Notes: generated by a model from the sequence alone, not told the origin. A stretch of DNA of 64,000 nucleotides from Sophora flavescens (GCA_030762895.1 JAUPTC010000017.1:248001-312000); one strand, 5' to 3'. Positions 22,796-36,011 are shown, counted from the first letter of the stretch. Numbers and translations are program-made.

Positions 22796-24274
22796 TCAAT
22801 CACGACACCTCTCGACCGGTGCACCAGTCTTAGGTTCGTGGCACTAGAAACATCTTCAATGTTTCAACACAGTATACCTCATGTATACAATATAGGCCCT
22901 CAAAGTCCAAATGACTGAGTCCATCACAACACAGAACCTTAGTACCCCGACGTCTCGGTTACTAAGTTCCACACCAATTTTAACACTAAATCAGTTTTGC
23001 TTTCATAAATCCTTTTTCCAAAGTTGGAAATTCATCAATAAAATCCTTAAATAATAAAACTTGGTTTTCACAAAAATGAGTCACTTGAGGTTTTAACTTC
23101 CTTAAAATATGTACTGCCGTTTCAAAATACTTGCCTTTTACGTTTTTCCAAATCTGTCATCACTCTTTTCCAAATCATTCATCAATTATCACTTTTAAAG
23201 CTTCTCAAGCCAAAACTTAGTTTTTTCCACGGAAACAATTTTCTAAAATCATCATTAACTTCTTTTCAACAATTAATTTCATAAAATAACTTTGTATAAT
23301 ATTACAAACTTTCTTACATAAAAATTAGCAGTACAGAAACATTTTCACAATTTCACTCTCATTGTGACTCAAGTTACTTTTACACTAATAAATCAACATC
23401 ATCAAAACTCCTTATTTTTCCACAATAATACTTTCCACCATTATTATATTCCAACGTTTCCCATAAAACCTGTAATATAATTTACACAACTTATTAAAGC
23501 TTTTATCTGATTAATCGGTTGTGCACTGACCACAGTCAGGCTTCTCAAACCACACTCACAAGCAACATTCAACAACAAACCACCAGACAGATCATGTACC
23601 ATAGCAAAATCATATACAAATAATCAAATAATTTAAAGCAGATCAGACACTGATACTCAGATATACAACACAACATAAACCACATAATCAGATAACCACA
23701 ACCACATCAATTATACAGACTACACAACAAGCAAATGGTTATTGAGAAAAATCCATCAGGCAAGCCCCCTACCTTTGAAGATAAGTAAAGGATCCTCGTC
23801 CTAATGCCCACGTTAGCTCATATCTACTCCATCAAGCAAGCATAGCCGTGTCCAAATGTCTCAGAGAGTAAATCCAACAACGCGCAACAACCAGAAATCA
23901 AGAAATCAATTATACATGATCAAACACACATTCTAACTTTATCTAAACACTTAATCTAATTACTAAACAAGGTTATTTTCAAAGAAAATCATGTTTGAAG
24001 CTCACGCTTCCCAATACCCTTTAAGGAAACTTTGTTTTGATTAAAAGATCTTGAAAAAGAACTTTGGAAATCATCCATTAAGAGTCCTAATTGCACTAAA
24101 TCATAATTAATTTCACAAAAACATACTCAAATTTAAATCAAATCAAATTGGGGGTTTAGGGCTCCTTATTAAAATTTAGGAAAAACTCAGAATAATGAAA
24201 TTGGTTTAGGGAAACACAATTTCACAGTCCCAATCTCATAAAACAAGCTTAAATCTTAAGATTAAAATCTGAAA

Positions 24275-24613
24275 TCAAAGGGTTAGGGTTAGGGTTTCAA
24301 AATCAATTTGGGGATTTACAAAAGAGAAGAGGTTAGAGGTAAAACTCTTACCCAAGGTGAAGAAGAGAGAACATGATGGTTGGATGGCCAACCGGCGCGG
24401 CGGCTGACGGTGCTGGACGACGGCGGCAACTTCACAGAAGCATCTCTGACCAAAAATGACGGTGAACCTCAGAGAATGGAAGGAGGGAGGTTTAACACCA
24501 CAAGACATGGCCGCACCACCATTACTAGCGGCGGAGGAGCTTCTTGCGGCGGCTAGCGGCGTTACCGTGGTGATGACAGCAACCCAAACGCGAACCAAGA
24601 CAGACCCACACAC
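24275..24613 (-). other. LTR-borne GC-rich ORF of 112 codons, unknown
   Basis: An open frame on the transcribed strand of the LTR, in a block much richer in G+C than its surroundings. It encodes Ala/Ser/Val-rich low-complexity sequence with no domain I recognise. The matching stretch of the partner LTR is only open for 69 codons (31913-32122), broken at a QHR-stop. Poor conservation within one element argues against a maintained protein. A transcribed structured leader is as likely. Confidence 0.3.
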
Positions 24614-25311
24614 GTATTCACCATCTCTCCCTCAGACGCGGCAGAACAGCGCTCCGGACGACACCTACGACGGCGACCCACGGCTGGGTGGTGGCTGCAA
24701 GGGGCGGCGCCGGATTATGAAAGAGGGAGGAGAAGAAGAAAGAAAGAAAGAAAGAAAGAAGGAGGAAAGGAAAAAAGAAAGATGAAGGGTTTCTGTCATC
24801 GCGTACGGGGCAGGGAGATATAAGGAGGAAAAATTTGTGATTAGTAATAGTAGGTACAAAATGAGTACTAAATATTGAGCCTAAAAATAAATATGTTTTT
24901 GGCTTTTTGATTTAAAAATAATGGTTGATAGACATATGATTTCGAAATTCAAATTAAAGCAAAGATTAATAGTTGAACTGATCCACTAAGAAAATACTCA
25001 GTCCAAAATTTAATCTCCGATTAAGGTGAAACCAAAATATTTTTAACTCTAAAATTAAATAGGATAGGAATATGAAAATACTTTTCTCTTAATCATATTA
25101 TGAAAAATATTTTTCTGTACTAGTATATTAGTGACAATAACGTAATTATTGTCTAGTAAGCGTGCATTCACTGAATTGAGTCAGTGCTAACGCACCCAAT
25201 AAAATAATTTGAAGAGAGTAATTTAATTACTCAGACTAAACCACATAACTTAATAAACATAAACATCCAAATAAAATAATTAATCCTAGGTGTAAAAACT
25301 AGGGTGTTACA

Positions 25312-28300
25312 TTACTACCCCGCTTAAAAAAATTTCGCCCACGAAATTTCGTAGCTCAAAACTAAACAGGATGTTGTAATCATACCTTAACTCTAAAATC
25401 TAGCTTTGTATTCTCATCGCTTCATTCCTTTCAGATCGATTCTTATGCCATTATATTTATCCTCGAGACTTTTCACTACCGCATTATTTCCACTACCTTC
25501 GATATTTCACCTTAGTCTATTACACTTCAAAGAACAAAATCAATGCTTAATCTCTTCACTTTTCAATGATCCATTAGAAAAACTTTCTCCAATATCCAAC
25601 TTTCACAACTAACATCAAAACCAACACTAACTTTACATAACATCAATTAACCTTCTACTCAAGAGATGCAATCATAGTCTTAGTTCAATTGGGCTTAGTC
25701 TACACTTCTAGTCATATCAAATTCACACTTTTCAAGTCTCCAATCAAAACGTCGTAACATTCCTGAGTTGCACATGATAAACTTTGCGCCAAGAACCTAA
25801 GAAATTCAATCTTATTGAAATTGAATCTTACCACATCCAACATAGTCCGTTTTCTTCTAAATTCCTCTCGAATCTTTTGCCTACTTCGATTTCATATCCT
25901 TCATTTGCCTCTCATTTTCAATTTGATTCTCAAACCCCGTTAGTATCCCTGGTTTAAGAAATATCCCATGCACATCTACCCTATTGCCCAAAGAAAATAC
26001 ACAACTTCTAACAATTTATCCATCTGAAGACATAGCTCTATCACTTATGCAAGGAAGTGCCTGTATCATATCTGCCCTTATCTTATCTCTTTGCAGCTGA
26101 GAAAAGAGATTATAAAACAGAGTTTCTCTAAGGCCATTACCCCTAAGAGTTGCACCAAAACAAAGCCAAGAAATCTAGGTGGACACTCCCCAATGAAATC
26201 TTGAATTTAAAATGTCCAGTTTCTATTATGGATCATCAACTACATATTTACCAGAATAAGACCTCAAAGATTATAAACATTTCGCCATAGCTTATCACAC
26301 TCAAAAGGCACAATCAAAACTTAATCACTTCTTGCCTCCAAATTTGACTACTAGCAAAACTTCTTCAACACCTTATCCTCACAACGAACACCAAGTTCAA
26401 CCTTAACTCTATCACATATATCAACTTTCCACCCGAAGCACACAATTATAGTCTTAGTTTTCTTTGAATATATTCCACCACTCCACTTTATATCATAGTC
26501 ATTCATTTTAATCTTAAAGAATACGATTACATTTCTCCATGCAACTAAAACCAAAAGGAATCACTTCAGTTTGAATTATCCAAAGTCATAATTCTTAAAC
26601 TTTTCTAACAACTTAATTTCACTCACGAACTCCTCTTTACTATTTCCATTCAGCTTAAGGAAAACTACCATATATATTTTTCCGTTAATCCTCGGACTCA
26701 CGAAGTCAACATTAACCATAAACATTGATCACTACTCTAATTTCCTTTAATAATATATCTGCCTCGATCACGATAAGATCCATTGTAATCATCTCACTCA
26801 ATAATGTTGAACTTAAGGGTTCTCATCATACCATTCACATCTATACACTAACGAAACTCCTATCAACTCTGGTTCGTCCTACCATAGAGATGACAAAAAC
26901 TTAGGTACCACACTATCTTCAAACTAACCCGCTAAGGATAGGTCATCTCATTACTTATCCATCCCGCTAAGGATGCTCAGTTGGACTTAGCCTCAACTTA
27001 GTCCTCAACACTTAAAGTAAATTTAACCGACACACGTTGATAAAGTTCCGTTTTTATCCGAAACAACACTTGAAGATACTCCTTGAAGTTTAAACAATCC
27101 TCTGATACATTATTCGGTTCACTAACACTGCATAATGGATCTTGACTCGTAAGAAGATGTAGACTTCACCAGTCGATTAACGATCACTTGAATTCAAACA
27201 AGACTCATGTAGGTCTTCAGAAAACTCATAACATAGATTGAAGGAATGCCAACATCTCAACAAGGAAGGTCTCAATTGTACATCTTGATGTGGAGATATC
27301 CAACTCACAACTGATGAGATAAGTCACACATCGACAACATTTGAAAAATACGTGGAATTAAGATGATCAATGACAACAAGCACTTTCGAACGACAATAAG
27401 ACATGACCTTAGTGATTATAAAAGAATTTCTCAAGAAAAGAAACTTTTTTTCTGGATTTCACTTTCACATAAGCATAGAAAAGAATTTCATTAACTGAAG
27501 GATACAGGAACATCCAGTATGGAAAAAGATCATTCCATCAGGATCGTGGGTGTAAAAATGCATGATCAATACACATTTACAGACATGAATCTGATAAAGT
27601 TCATTCTTCCACAAGAATCTTCCAACGAATTCAAATAATCAAGAAGTTAATAATGTCTAATCCCAAGAGGATTAATTCTTATTCTTAATACAAAGAATTT
27701 ACTCAACAAAATGTGAAAGTATCCCGACCAATGGATTCCGTTAAACCAATTCACTCAAGTGTCCAATACATCGAGGATCATTTAGAAGTGTGAGTACGAT
27801 TTCTCACAAACCAAGAAATGTATAAATGGAAATTTATGAATCAACATAACTAATTCATGAGTCTTGACAGACTGCAAATTAAAATCAGAAAATATGTCTG
27901 ACACATACCAACTTCACCGTTGTGATTATCTAGTACAATCACAGGATTTGAGAAATAATTGTCAACTGACAAACACAAGAGAATCAAAGGGTACAATGAA
28001 GAATTCCTCAATCACGAGACACTCACCCAAGATCAAAAATCCACTCAACTTGTCTTGGTTCTAACCAACATACACATCTTTCTAGCCAAGCTTAGTATGA
28101 CCACCTTGAATTGGGTACGATCCCGGACGACTTAACCAATCGATCCAACATACAAAAGGTTGATCTTTCCTCATAAACTAAGTTGACGACGTAAACCTTA
28201 GATAGGTCATCACTCCAATCTGGTAATACCTCGTCTTCAAGTCGATCTTTGAGTAGATAACAACTCCTCGCAATTAATTTACCAAATCAACTACGCAAAT

Positions 28301-28869
28301 TAGAGAATATTTATTCCTAATTCGTCCTTTTACCTAGTCGTCAGAAATCTAGACGGTGACACGAACCTCCACACAACAATTAGTGCTTCACAATGAAAAC
28401 ACTCGGCCTAACAAACGGTTCAGACCAACGATCTTTCAGTTGAATCGAGTCGTCGAACTCGTTTCAATCTTTGTAGGCAACATCCTACACAAAGCGACAT
28501 AGATCTGACCGAATCCAGAAACTAGATCAATCAAAAATCAATGTCCTTTACAAACCATAAACCTAGAATATTTCCAGGGAACACTCCCGGAAAAACCCTA
28601 TACACAAACACCTTGTTTTGAATGTCTGACACGATTCACAAGGATAATCGAATGTCATATCCGAACCCAAGTAACATTCAAGATCTATGGTCTCCCAGGA
28701 CATAAAACCCTTGGAAAAACCATCAACAAAACATATACTTGTGCGTTTTTCACACATTGCTTCAACAAGAAACAATTCAAACAAAACTTAACCAGAGATC
28801 ACACAACAAAAACTTAACAGACCTATTCCCCAAAGATCCCGAAAGACTCGACCAGCTCTGATACCACTA
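25312..28869 (-). other. Internal region of the nested element, no recognisable genes
   Basis: About 3.56 kb, AT-rich. Longest ORFs are 66-73 codons and none shows gag, protease, RT, RNase H, integrase or chromodomain motifs. At its left edge the minus strand reads AAGCGGGGTAGTAA next to the 3' LTR (polypurine tract, 25312-25325), preceded by CGTGGGCGAAATTT, a phrase usual at Tekay 3' ends. At its right edge is the primer site. It depends on another element for all proteins. Confidence 0.75.
28851..28866 (-). other. Primer-binding site, initiator Met tRNA
   Basis: The minus strand reads TGGTATCAGAGCTGGT, three bases inside the 5' LTR. The first 12 bases complement the initiator tRNA-Met 3' end, the usual Tekay primer. 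Confidence 0.92.
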
Positions 28870-31800
28870 TGTAACACCCCCCTTGGGCATTACCTTCTAA
28901 ACACGTGCGAAAATAAAATTAAAAGATAATTTGCTGGTGCTTTCGGAAAATAATTTATATAAGTACATAAGTGTCTGAAATTGGGTATAAAATTTTTGTC
29001 ACGACTCCACACCTAAGTCTTAATTGACAGACAAACTTACTATCATAGCTTGACAAGCCTATTTAATTTAAAGGATATACTTAAATACAAGATAGTAGTT
29101 TTACAAAAATTTCGACAGAGTCTCCTTTGTAATTCGGACATCCCAGGTAAAATAACATCTGTTAAATAATAACATTTTCACTCCAGAATTCCAGTTACAC
29201 CAAATTTAACCAGGCATCAATACATAAAAATATTAGTTATAGCCATAAGCTTTACAAAACCAAAAAGGAAAGGTTTAAGTTTTCTTTCAAAAGAATGCTC
29301 TCCGAGCCATAACATTCCATTTGAAATAAAGGCTCTCTGAGCCATACTCATACATACTATCAAAAATAATCTAAGTCTCAACCCTAAGCTGGTCGTTCTA
29401 AAAGTTATTCCGCAAGTAATACCTCATCAAGCGACTAGATCTAAGTCTAAGTGACTTAGAAAGACTTCTCTGCACCATCTGTGTTAAAGTACCCAGGGTA
29501 CAATATCGAACTAGAAGAATCCTGAAATGTGTGTAAGGGTGAGACGCCAATATATGGTTTTAACACAATAACTAAATGAACAACACCACATAACACATAT
29601 ACATTTACCACACGAGCATTTATAAGCTAATAGTCTATCAATGGGTTCAACACCCCAAACATCATCCATAAAATTATGCATGACACTTCTATTCATCATC
29701 TAAATTTTCGTCCTAATCTCATGAGATATCCCAGCATCATATGAGTTGATCAGACTCCATAGCCACACTGGCTAACTTGGCCAACTGCCAACAGGTGCGC
29801 AACCTCTTCCCATCTTAAAAAGGGATACATAGCCAGGCACACACAAGGCCAAACACATTGCTAACGTCCACAACCAGTGGCAATACCTATTAGCAAGTAA
29901 GATGGGGTCTCAATCTCAATGTCCTCCCTAGGCACATGAGATAATGCATGTCGTAATTACCTTTCGCCGATGGTAATTGATGCATTTGTGTCACAAACCG
30001 TAGGCACGTCTGCCAAATGCATGCAAAACACGTTTGTTTTGTTCTTTTCTTTGTGTTCAATCTTTCTTTTGCCGAAGCTCAAAATGGCTTTCGACTCACA
30101 TAGTCTTAAAACACTTTTAAAACTTTCACCACAACACAGGACCTCCCTGTCCATAAAACTTTTATCAAAACATATGACCTCACAGTCCATAAAACTTTTA
30201 TCAAAACATAGGACATCACTGTCCATAAAACTTTTATCAAAACACAGGACCTCACTGTCCATAAAACTTTTATCAAAACATAGGACCTCACAGTCCGAGT
30301 GTTCAATCACGACACCTCTCGACCGGTGCACCAGTCTTAGGTTCGTGGCACTAGAAACATCTTCAATGTTTCAACACAGTATACCTCATGTATACAATAT
30401 AGGCCCTCAAAGTCCAAATGACTGAGTCCATCACAACACAGAACCTTAGTACCCCGACGTCTCGGTTACTAAGTTCCACACCACTTTTAACACTAAATCA
30501 GTTTTGCTTTCATAAATCCTTTTTCCAAAGTTGGAAATTCATCAATAAAATCCTTAAATAATAAAACTTGGTTTTCACAAAAATGAGTCACTTGAGGTTT
30601 TAACTTCCTTAAAATATGTACTGCCGTTTCAAAATACTTGCCTTTTACGTTTTTCCAAATCTGTCATCACTCTTTTCCAAATCATTCATCAATTATCACT
30701 TTTAAAGCTTCTCAAGCCAAAACTTAGTTTTTTCCACGGAAACAATTTTCTAAAATCATCATTAACTTCTTTTCAACAATTAATTTCATAAAATAACTTT
30801 GTATAATATTACAAACTTTCTTACATAAAAATTAGCAGTACATAAACATTTTCACAATTTCACTCTCATTGTGACTCAAGTTACTTTTACACTAATAAAT
30901 CATCATCATCAAAACTCCTTATTTTCCCACAATAATACTTTCCACCATTATTATATTCCAACGTTTCCCATAAAACCTGGAATATAATTTACACAGCTTA
31001 TTAAAGCTTTTATCTGATTAATCGGTTGTGCACTGACCACAGTCAGGCTTCTCAAACCACACTCACAAGCAACATTCAACAACAAACCACCAGACAGATC
31101 ATGTACCATAGCAAAATCATATACAAATAATCAAATAATTTAAAGCAGATCAGACACTGATACTCAGATATGCAACACAACATAAACCACATAATCAGAT
31201 AACCACAACCACATCAATTATACAGACTACACAATAAGCAAATGGTTATTGAGAAAAATCCATCAGGCAAGCCCCCATTACCTTTGAAGATAAGTAAAGG
31301 ATCCTCGTCCTAATGCCCACGTTAGCTCATATCTACTCCATCAAGCAAGCATAGCCGTGTCCAAACGTCTCAGAGAGTAAATCCAACAACACGCAACAAC
31401 CAGAAATCAAGAAATCAATTATACATGATCAAACACACATTCTAACTTTATCTAAACACTTAATCTAATTACTAAACAAGGTTATTTTCAAAGAAAATCA
31501 TGTTTGAAGCTCACGCTTCCCAATACCCTTTAAGGAAACTTTGTTTTGATTAAAAGATCTTGAAAAAGAACTTTGGAAATCATCCATTAAGAGTCCTAAT
31601 TGCACTAAATCATAATTAATTTCACAAAAACATACTCAAATTTAAATCAAATCAAATTGGGGGTTTAGGGCTCCTTATTAAAATTTAGGAAAAACTCAGA
31701 ATAATGAAATTGGTTTAGGGAAACACAATTTCACAGTCCCAATCTCATAAAACAAGCTTAAATCTTAAGATTAAAATCTGAAATCAAAGGGTTAGGGTTA

Positions 31801-32816
31801 GGGTTTCAAAATCAATTTGGGGATTTACAAAAGAGAAGAGGTTAAAGGTAAAACTCTTACCCAAGGTGAAGAAGAGAGAACATGATGGTTGGATGGCCAA
31901 CCGGTACGGCGGCTAACGGTGCTGGACGACGGCGGCAACTTCACAGAAGCATCCCTGACCAAAAATGACGGTGAACCTCAGAGAATGGAAGGAGGGAGGT
32001 TTAACACCACAAGACATGGCCCCACCACCATTACTAGCGGCGGAGGAGCTTCCTGAGGCGGCTAGCGGCGTTACCGTGGTGGTGACCGCAACCCAAATGC
32101 GAACCAAGACAGACCCACACACTTATTCACCATCTCTCCCTCAGACGCGGCAGAACAGCGCTCCAGACGGCACCTACGACGGCGACCCACGGCTGGGTGG
32201 TGGCTGCAAGGGGCGGTGCCGGATTATGAAAGAGGGAGGAGAAGAAGAAAGAAAGAAAGAAAGAAGGAGGAAAGGAAAAAAGAAAGAAGAAGGGTTTCTG
32301 TCATCGCGTACGGGGCAGGGAGATATAAGGAGGAAAAATTTGTGATTAGTAATAGTAGGTACAAAATGAGTAGTAAATATTGAGACTAAAAATAAATATG
32401 TTTTTGGCTTTTTGATTTAAAAATAATGGTTGATAAACATATGATTTCGAAATTCAAATTAAAGCAAAGATTAATAGTTGAACTGATCCACTAAGAAAAT
32501 ACTCAGTCCAAAATTTAATCTCCGATTAAGGTCAAACCAAAATATTTTTAACTCTAAAATTAAATAGGATAGGAATATGAAAATACTTTTCTCTTAATCA
32601 TATTATGAAAAATATTTTTCTGTACTGGTATATTAGTGACAATAACGTAATTATTGTCTAGTAAGCGTGCATTCACTGAATTGAGTCAGTGCTAACGCAC
32701 CCAATAAAATAATTTGAAGAGAGTAATTTAATTACTCAGACTAAACCACATAACTTAATAAACATAAACATCCAAATAAAATAATTAATCCTAGGTGTAA
32801 AAACTAGGGTGTTACA
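28870..32816 (-). repeat. 5' LTR of the nested Tekay-like derivative
   Basis: 3947 bp, colinear with 21364-25311. It includes the GC-rich block (about 31890-32230, ORF remnant 31913-32122 minus) and a shorter AAAG microsatellite (about 32240-32285). Confidence 0.92.
30139..30300 (-). repeat. Tandem array of 35-37-bp double-hairpin units (LTR copy 2)
   Basis: The partner of the array at 22633-22795, also five units. Variants differ from copy 1: GGACCTCCCTGTCC, TGACCTCACAGTCC, GGACATCACTGTCC, then GGACCTCACTGTCC and GGACCTCACAGTCC. The GTCC arm and the ATAAAACTTTTAT spacer are constant. Confidence 0.88.
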
Positions 32817-32821
32817 TTGCA

Positions 32822-33241
32822 TGCATGTTATCCGTGGGAACCATTTTGAGATGAAAATCAAATTTATGGGAAGTGCTCTTAAAAGTGAAATTGAGTGAAA
32901 TGTTGATAGCCTAGACAAATTGAGAGATTGAGTGAAACACTAAACCCCTTTGTGAGGAAGGCGATTGTTTGAATTTGGTGATCTCCCTTTTGTGTGTAAC
33001 TTGGATCCCTTGCTTAGATTAATGATTGCTTGAATGACAAAATTCTCAAATGTTTTGAGCAAATGCATGTGGGGATTATATTGTTGCAAGGGGGGAAACA
33101 CTGAAGAAAATTATTTTGATGAATTGCTTGAAATTTGTGAAAAGTTGATTGAATCCTTTAAGCTTGCCATGTCTTTAGTCTTTTTGAGTTTTTGAGTTTT
33201 AGTTTGCTTGGGGACAGTCAAAGTTCAAGTTTGGGGTATTT
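32822..33241 (+). other. Remainder of Athila 3' untranslated region and polypurine tract
   Basis: Continues 21363 across the nested insertion. It ends with CAAGTTTGGGGTATTT at 33226-33241, the polypurine tract directly before the 3' LTR, preceded by GCTTGGGGACAGTCAAAG. Confidence 0.85.
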
Positions 33242-34547
33242 TGATCAGCCTCTGGCTCATCTAGTTTTATGACTAGTATGACCGTGGTTTTGTGCTATTT
33301 ATATCCCGTTTTCGCCCAAATTAGACTTGACTGTCTTCAAGCAACATTTTGAGTCGTTTAAGTAGTTTTAGGTTAATTTAGCCAGTTTTGAGTCAAATAA
33401 AGCACTTATGGCTATTTCATTGTTTTCAGGTTAACTTAGTAGTCAAGGGAATGAAGAAACAGTGGAAACTGCAATCCTGGAAGTATTCGCCCCGCGAGAG
33501 TCTACTCGCCTCGCGAACCTGAAAGCCAGTCTGAACAGCAGAATGTCATCCTCTCTGTCTCGCCCCGCGAACCACACCTCGCCTCATGAGCCTGAAGGCT
33601 GACTGTTCCAGAAAAATGCAAACCTTTCTGTGTCGCCTTGCGAACCATGTCTCGCCTCGCGATCCTGGAAGTCAGAAAGCATCACGCGCAGGCCCTGATA
33701 CTCATCACGGGCGTAACAAGAAGACTCTTCAATTCCTCGCCTCGTGAGCCATTCTTCGCCTCGCGAGAAGTCCAAACGTTTCAGATTTCTTCATAAGATT
33801 CGCCTCGCGAGTTAGTGTTCGCCTCGCGAGAGGGCGCAGATCCTGAATGTTATAAATTGCTGTTCTGGGCAGATTATGAGACACTTTTCATTATCCATTG
33901 TTTTACGATTTTTTTGAGTTGTATTGTATTTTCCATGGAGAACTAATTCCATTGGATTAGTCTACTGTAATCGGTTTCCACCGCACTCGAGGTTCTGTAA
34001 TTCCCGTTTTGTTTGCTTTTCCCTTTTCAATACTATGCTATATATTTCTGTTTGCTTAATTCAGGAGTGTATAGTGTTTTGTGTTGATTTATTTCGGTGA
34101 TGTTATGTTCCTATATTTAATCGCGTTTGCTTAATTCGCGTGTGTACAATCGTGTTTGCTTAATTCACGAGAGCTTCACCCCGTTTGCTTAATTCGGGAA
34201 TTAGGAACATATATCTCATAGTAGCGATTTCTCTTGTTAATTGTTGCTACAACCGAAAGGGGATTAAAATCTGCTTAGGGCTTGGAATTTATATGAACCG
34301 ATGATAGTTGGGAAACCGAGAACAGTAGATTAATCGTCCTTAGTTTATTTGATAATCCCTGAAATTGCTCTGTTTTCCAATTGAATTTCAAACCAACCAA
34401 CCCCCCCCCCCCCCCCCACACAAAAAAAAACTGATTTTTGTGGTGAATAACAATTCAAGAGTCCTTGTGAGACGATACCCGAGTTGTCGTACTCTACTAC
34501 AATTTTGTAAACCGCTCGCTTTTTGACGCGTGCGCGACAGCGCATCA
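33242..34547 (+). repeat. 3' LTR of the plus-strand Athila element
   Basis: 1306 bp, TGATCAGCC to GCGCATCA. It keeps more intact TCGCCTCGCGA words than the 5' LTR. A 17-C run lies at 34401-34417, followed by ACAC and 9 A. Confidence 0.92.
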
Positions 34548-34552
34548 AGAAC

Positions 34553-34868
34553 AAAACTGAAGAGGAGATAAAAATAAGCCACCACTCGAGATTTCTGAAG
34601 AGTGGAAGAAGTGAAGTAGAAAGTGTTTTGTTGATTTGCCTTCGGTAATTAGAATAGTGCATAATGAAAGTTGACACTCAGAATATGAAAGATGCCTAAT
34701 GAAAGTGATGTTTATTCTCACAACACTTTTTTGGATGATGGTAAAAATCAATTAGAATTTGGTTAGTTAAATAGAGAGGAGGTTACAAGGTGTATGTTTA
34801 TATTCCAAGGAATTAATTAAATTGATTTCTTTAAACCTTCCACAGGTATTAGAGTGCATCCTTTATTA
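34553..34868. other. Flank of the Athila insertion, unassigned
   Basis: Once continuous with 13590-13630. AT-rich, with no ORF or repeat I recognise. It ends at the TA target of the MITE (34867-34868). Confidence 0.4.
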
Positions 34869-35268
34869 CTCCTCTGGTCCATTTCTATGGTAATTTAAGG
34901 TTTCTACACACAGATTAAGAAAGCATTAATTTGTTTACATTTGTACCAAATTACCGTTATTTATAATATCATTAATTGTTTACACATTCTAACCATGTTC
35001 ACTCCACATTCCACTTGCCATTAATAAGCACTCAGAATGTGCACATTTATTGGTCAAAAAAAAGGTACATTCATATGACTTTTGTTTTGGAACAAGTACT
35101 AGCATTTATGGTTGAATTTAAGTAGGGAATAGTGGTTGAATTTAAGTAGGGAGTATAAGGGTATATATGGAAAAAAATTATCAAATGTATCTTGGGTTTG
35201 TAAAAGACCCATTGTTTTGGACCAAAAACAAAAAAACTAAATTTACCATAGAAATGGACCGGAGGGAG
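34869..35268. mobile_element. Stowaway-like MITE
   Basis: About 400 bp. Terminal inverted repeats CTCCTCTGGTCCATTTCTAT (left) and, read from the right end inward, CTCCCTCCGGTCCATTTCTA. The CTCCCTCCG terminus and TA target (TA at 34867-34868; TG at 35269-35270) are typical of Stowaway/Tc1-mariner MITEs. There is an internal direct duplication of AGTGGTTGAATTTAAGTAGG (35119-35160). No transposase. Confidence 0.8.
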
Positions 35269-36011
35269 TGTTTATGTTAATATCTATGATGATTAATGAA
35301 TGTCGTAGCTCAACCTATATGGAATCCTTCGATGATTTTTTTCAAATTTTCTGGTTAACCCATTACCTAGTAATCGAGATGCTTGATCCATTACGCTTTA
35401 GATCCGGATTTTTTTTTAATTCTATATTTTGAGTTCATCTTTTTCACGTTTCAAAATCATTTTTTTTATAGTTAAGTAGTGATGTGTCAAAATGGTTGAA
35501 GCTAAATGCCTAATATGGAGTTTGAAAGTGGTAGAACGATGAGGTGAGAGAGGAAGTGATAAGGTGAGAGAGGAAGTGATAAGGTGGGAGACAATAAATG
35601 AGGTTTTTTTTATTTTAAATAAATAAATATATTAAACTTAATGTATTGTCACCTTATAATTGGCTGTGTCCAAGAGTGAGTTGTTGGGTTTATGCCCATA
35701 CAAGACTTCCTCCTCGAAACAACGTATCCCCTAGATAGAGTCCTTTCCTTTTCCTTTTTGATTCAAAGATAAAGAAAATAAAAAAAAAAAGCTTTAAATG
35801 ACTTTTTTAAAGTGATTAAATGTCTGGTTGGAAACATAAAAGAGAGTTAAAGCAAAAAATTAAACAAGATTGAGTGAAAATAAGGAAGGCAATCGTTGTA
35901 AGTAGTGGAAGAGGAGAGAGAAGAAGTTTTCAAGATTCAATTTTTGAGTAAAAAGTGTATATTTAAATTTCAAATTCTCCAATGTTAACATTGCACTCGA
36001 AATCATGCATC
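35269..36011. other. AT-rich intergenic sequence
   Basis: No gene seen. A short tandem repeat of 20 bp (AAGGTGAGAGAGGAAGTGAT) covers about 2.5 units at 35541-35590. The rest is A/T-rich with poly-T and poly-A runs. Confidence 0.6.

Larger units (their letters stand above)
21364..25311 (-). repeat. 3' LTR of the nested Tekay-like derivative
   Basis: 3948 bp. The plus strand starts TGGAACACCC (one change from TGTAACACCC in the other LTR) and ends GGGTGTTACA. It contains a 36-bp hairpin array, a telobox-like run of GGTTAGGGTTAGGGTTT (24281-24297), a GC-rich block and an AAAG microsatellite (about 24735-24780). Confidence 0.92.
21364..32816 (-). mobile_element. Non-coding Tekay-like derivative (LARD type) nested in Athila
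   Basis: Two LTRs of 3948 and 3947 bp flank about 3.56 kb. TTGCA lies at 21359-21363 and 32817-32821. The empty site (GATGTTGCATGCATGTT) is seen intact in the other Athila copy at 8175-8191, which proves the boundaries. The minus strand starts TGTAACACCC and has an initiator-Met primer site and a polypurine tract. The internal region has no recognisable gag or pol. The LTRs differ by roughly 1-2% by eye, the youngest-looking insertion here. Confidence 0.92.
13631..34547 (+). mobile_element. Athila-type Ty3/gypsy element, interrupted by a nested element
   Basis: LTRs lie at 13631-14932 and 33242-34547, with AGAAC at 13626-13630 and 34548-34552 as target duplication. Removing the nested insertion (21364-32816 plus one copy of TTGCA) leaves about 9.46 kb. 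The order is LTR, tRNA-Asp primer site, gag, PR, RT, RNase H, integrase, long 3' untranslated region, polypurine tract, LTR. No env-like ORF is seen after integrase. gag, PR and RT share one frame. At least six in-frame stops, one deletion and one frameshift make it inactive. Confidence 0.92.

Noticed and set aside
24281..24300. TTAGGG-like run resembling a telomere (also 31788-31808 and 3530-3545)
   Set aside because: Only two or three units, inside LTRs in matching positions. It is a telobox-like motif, not telomeric DNA.
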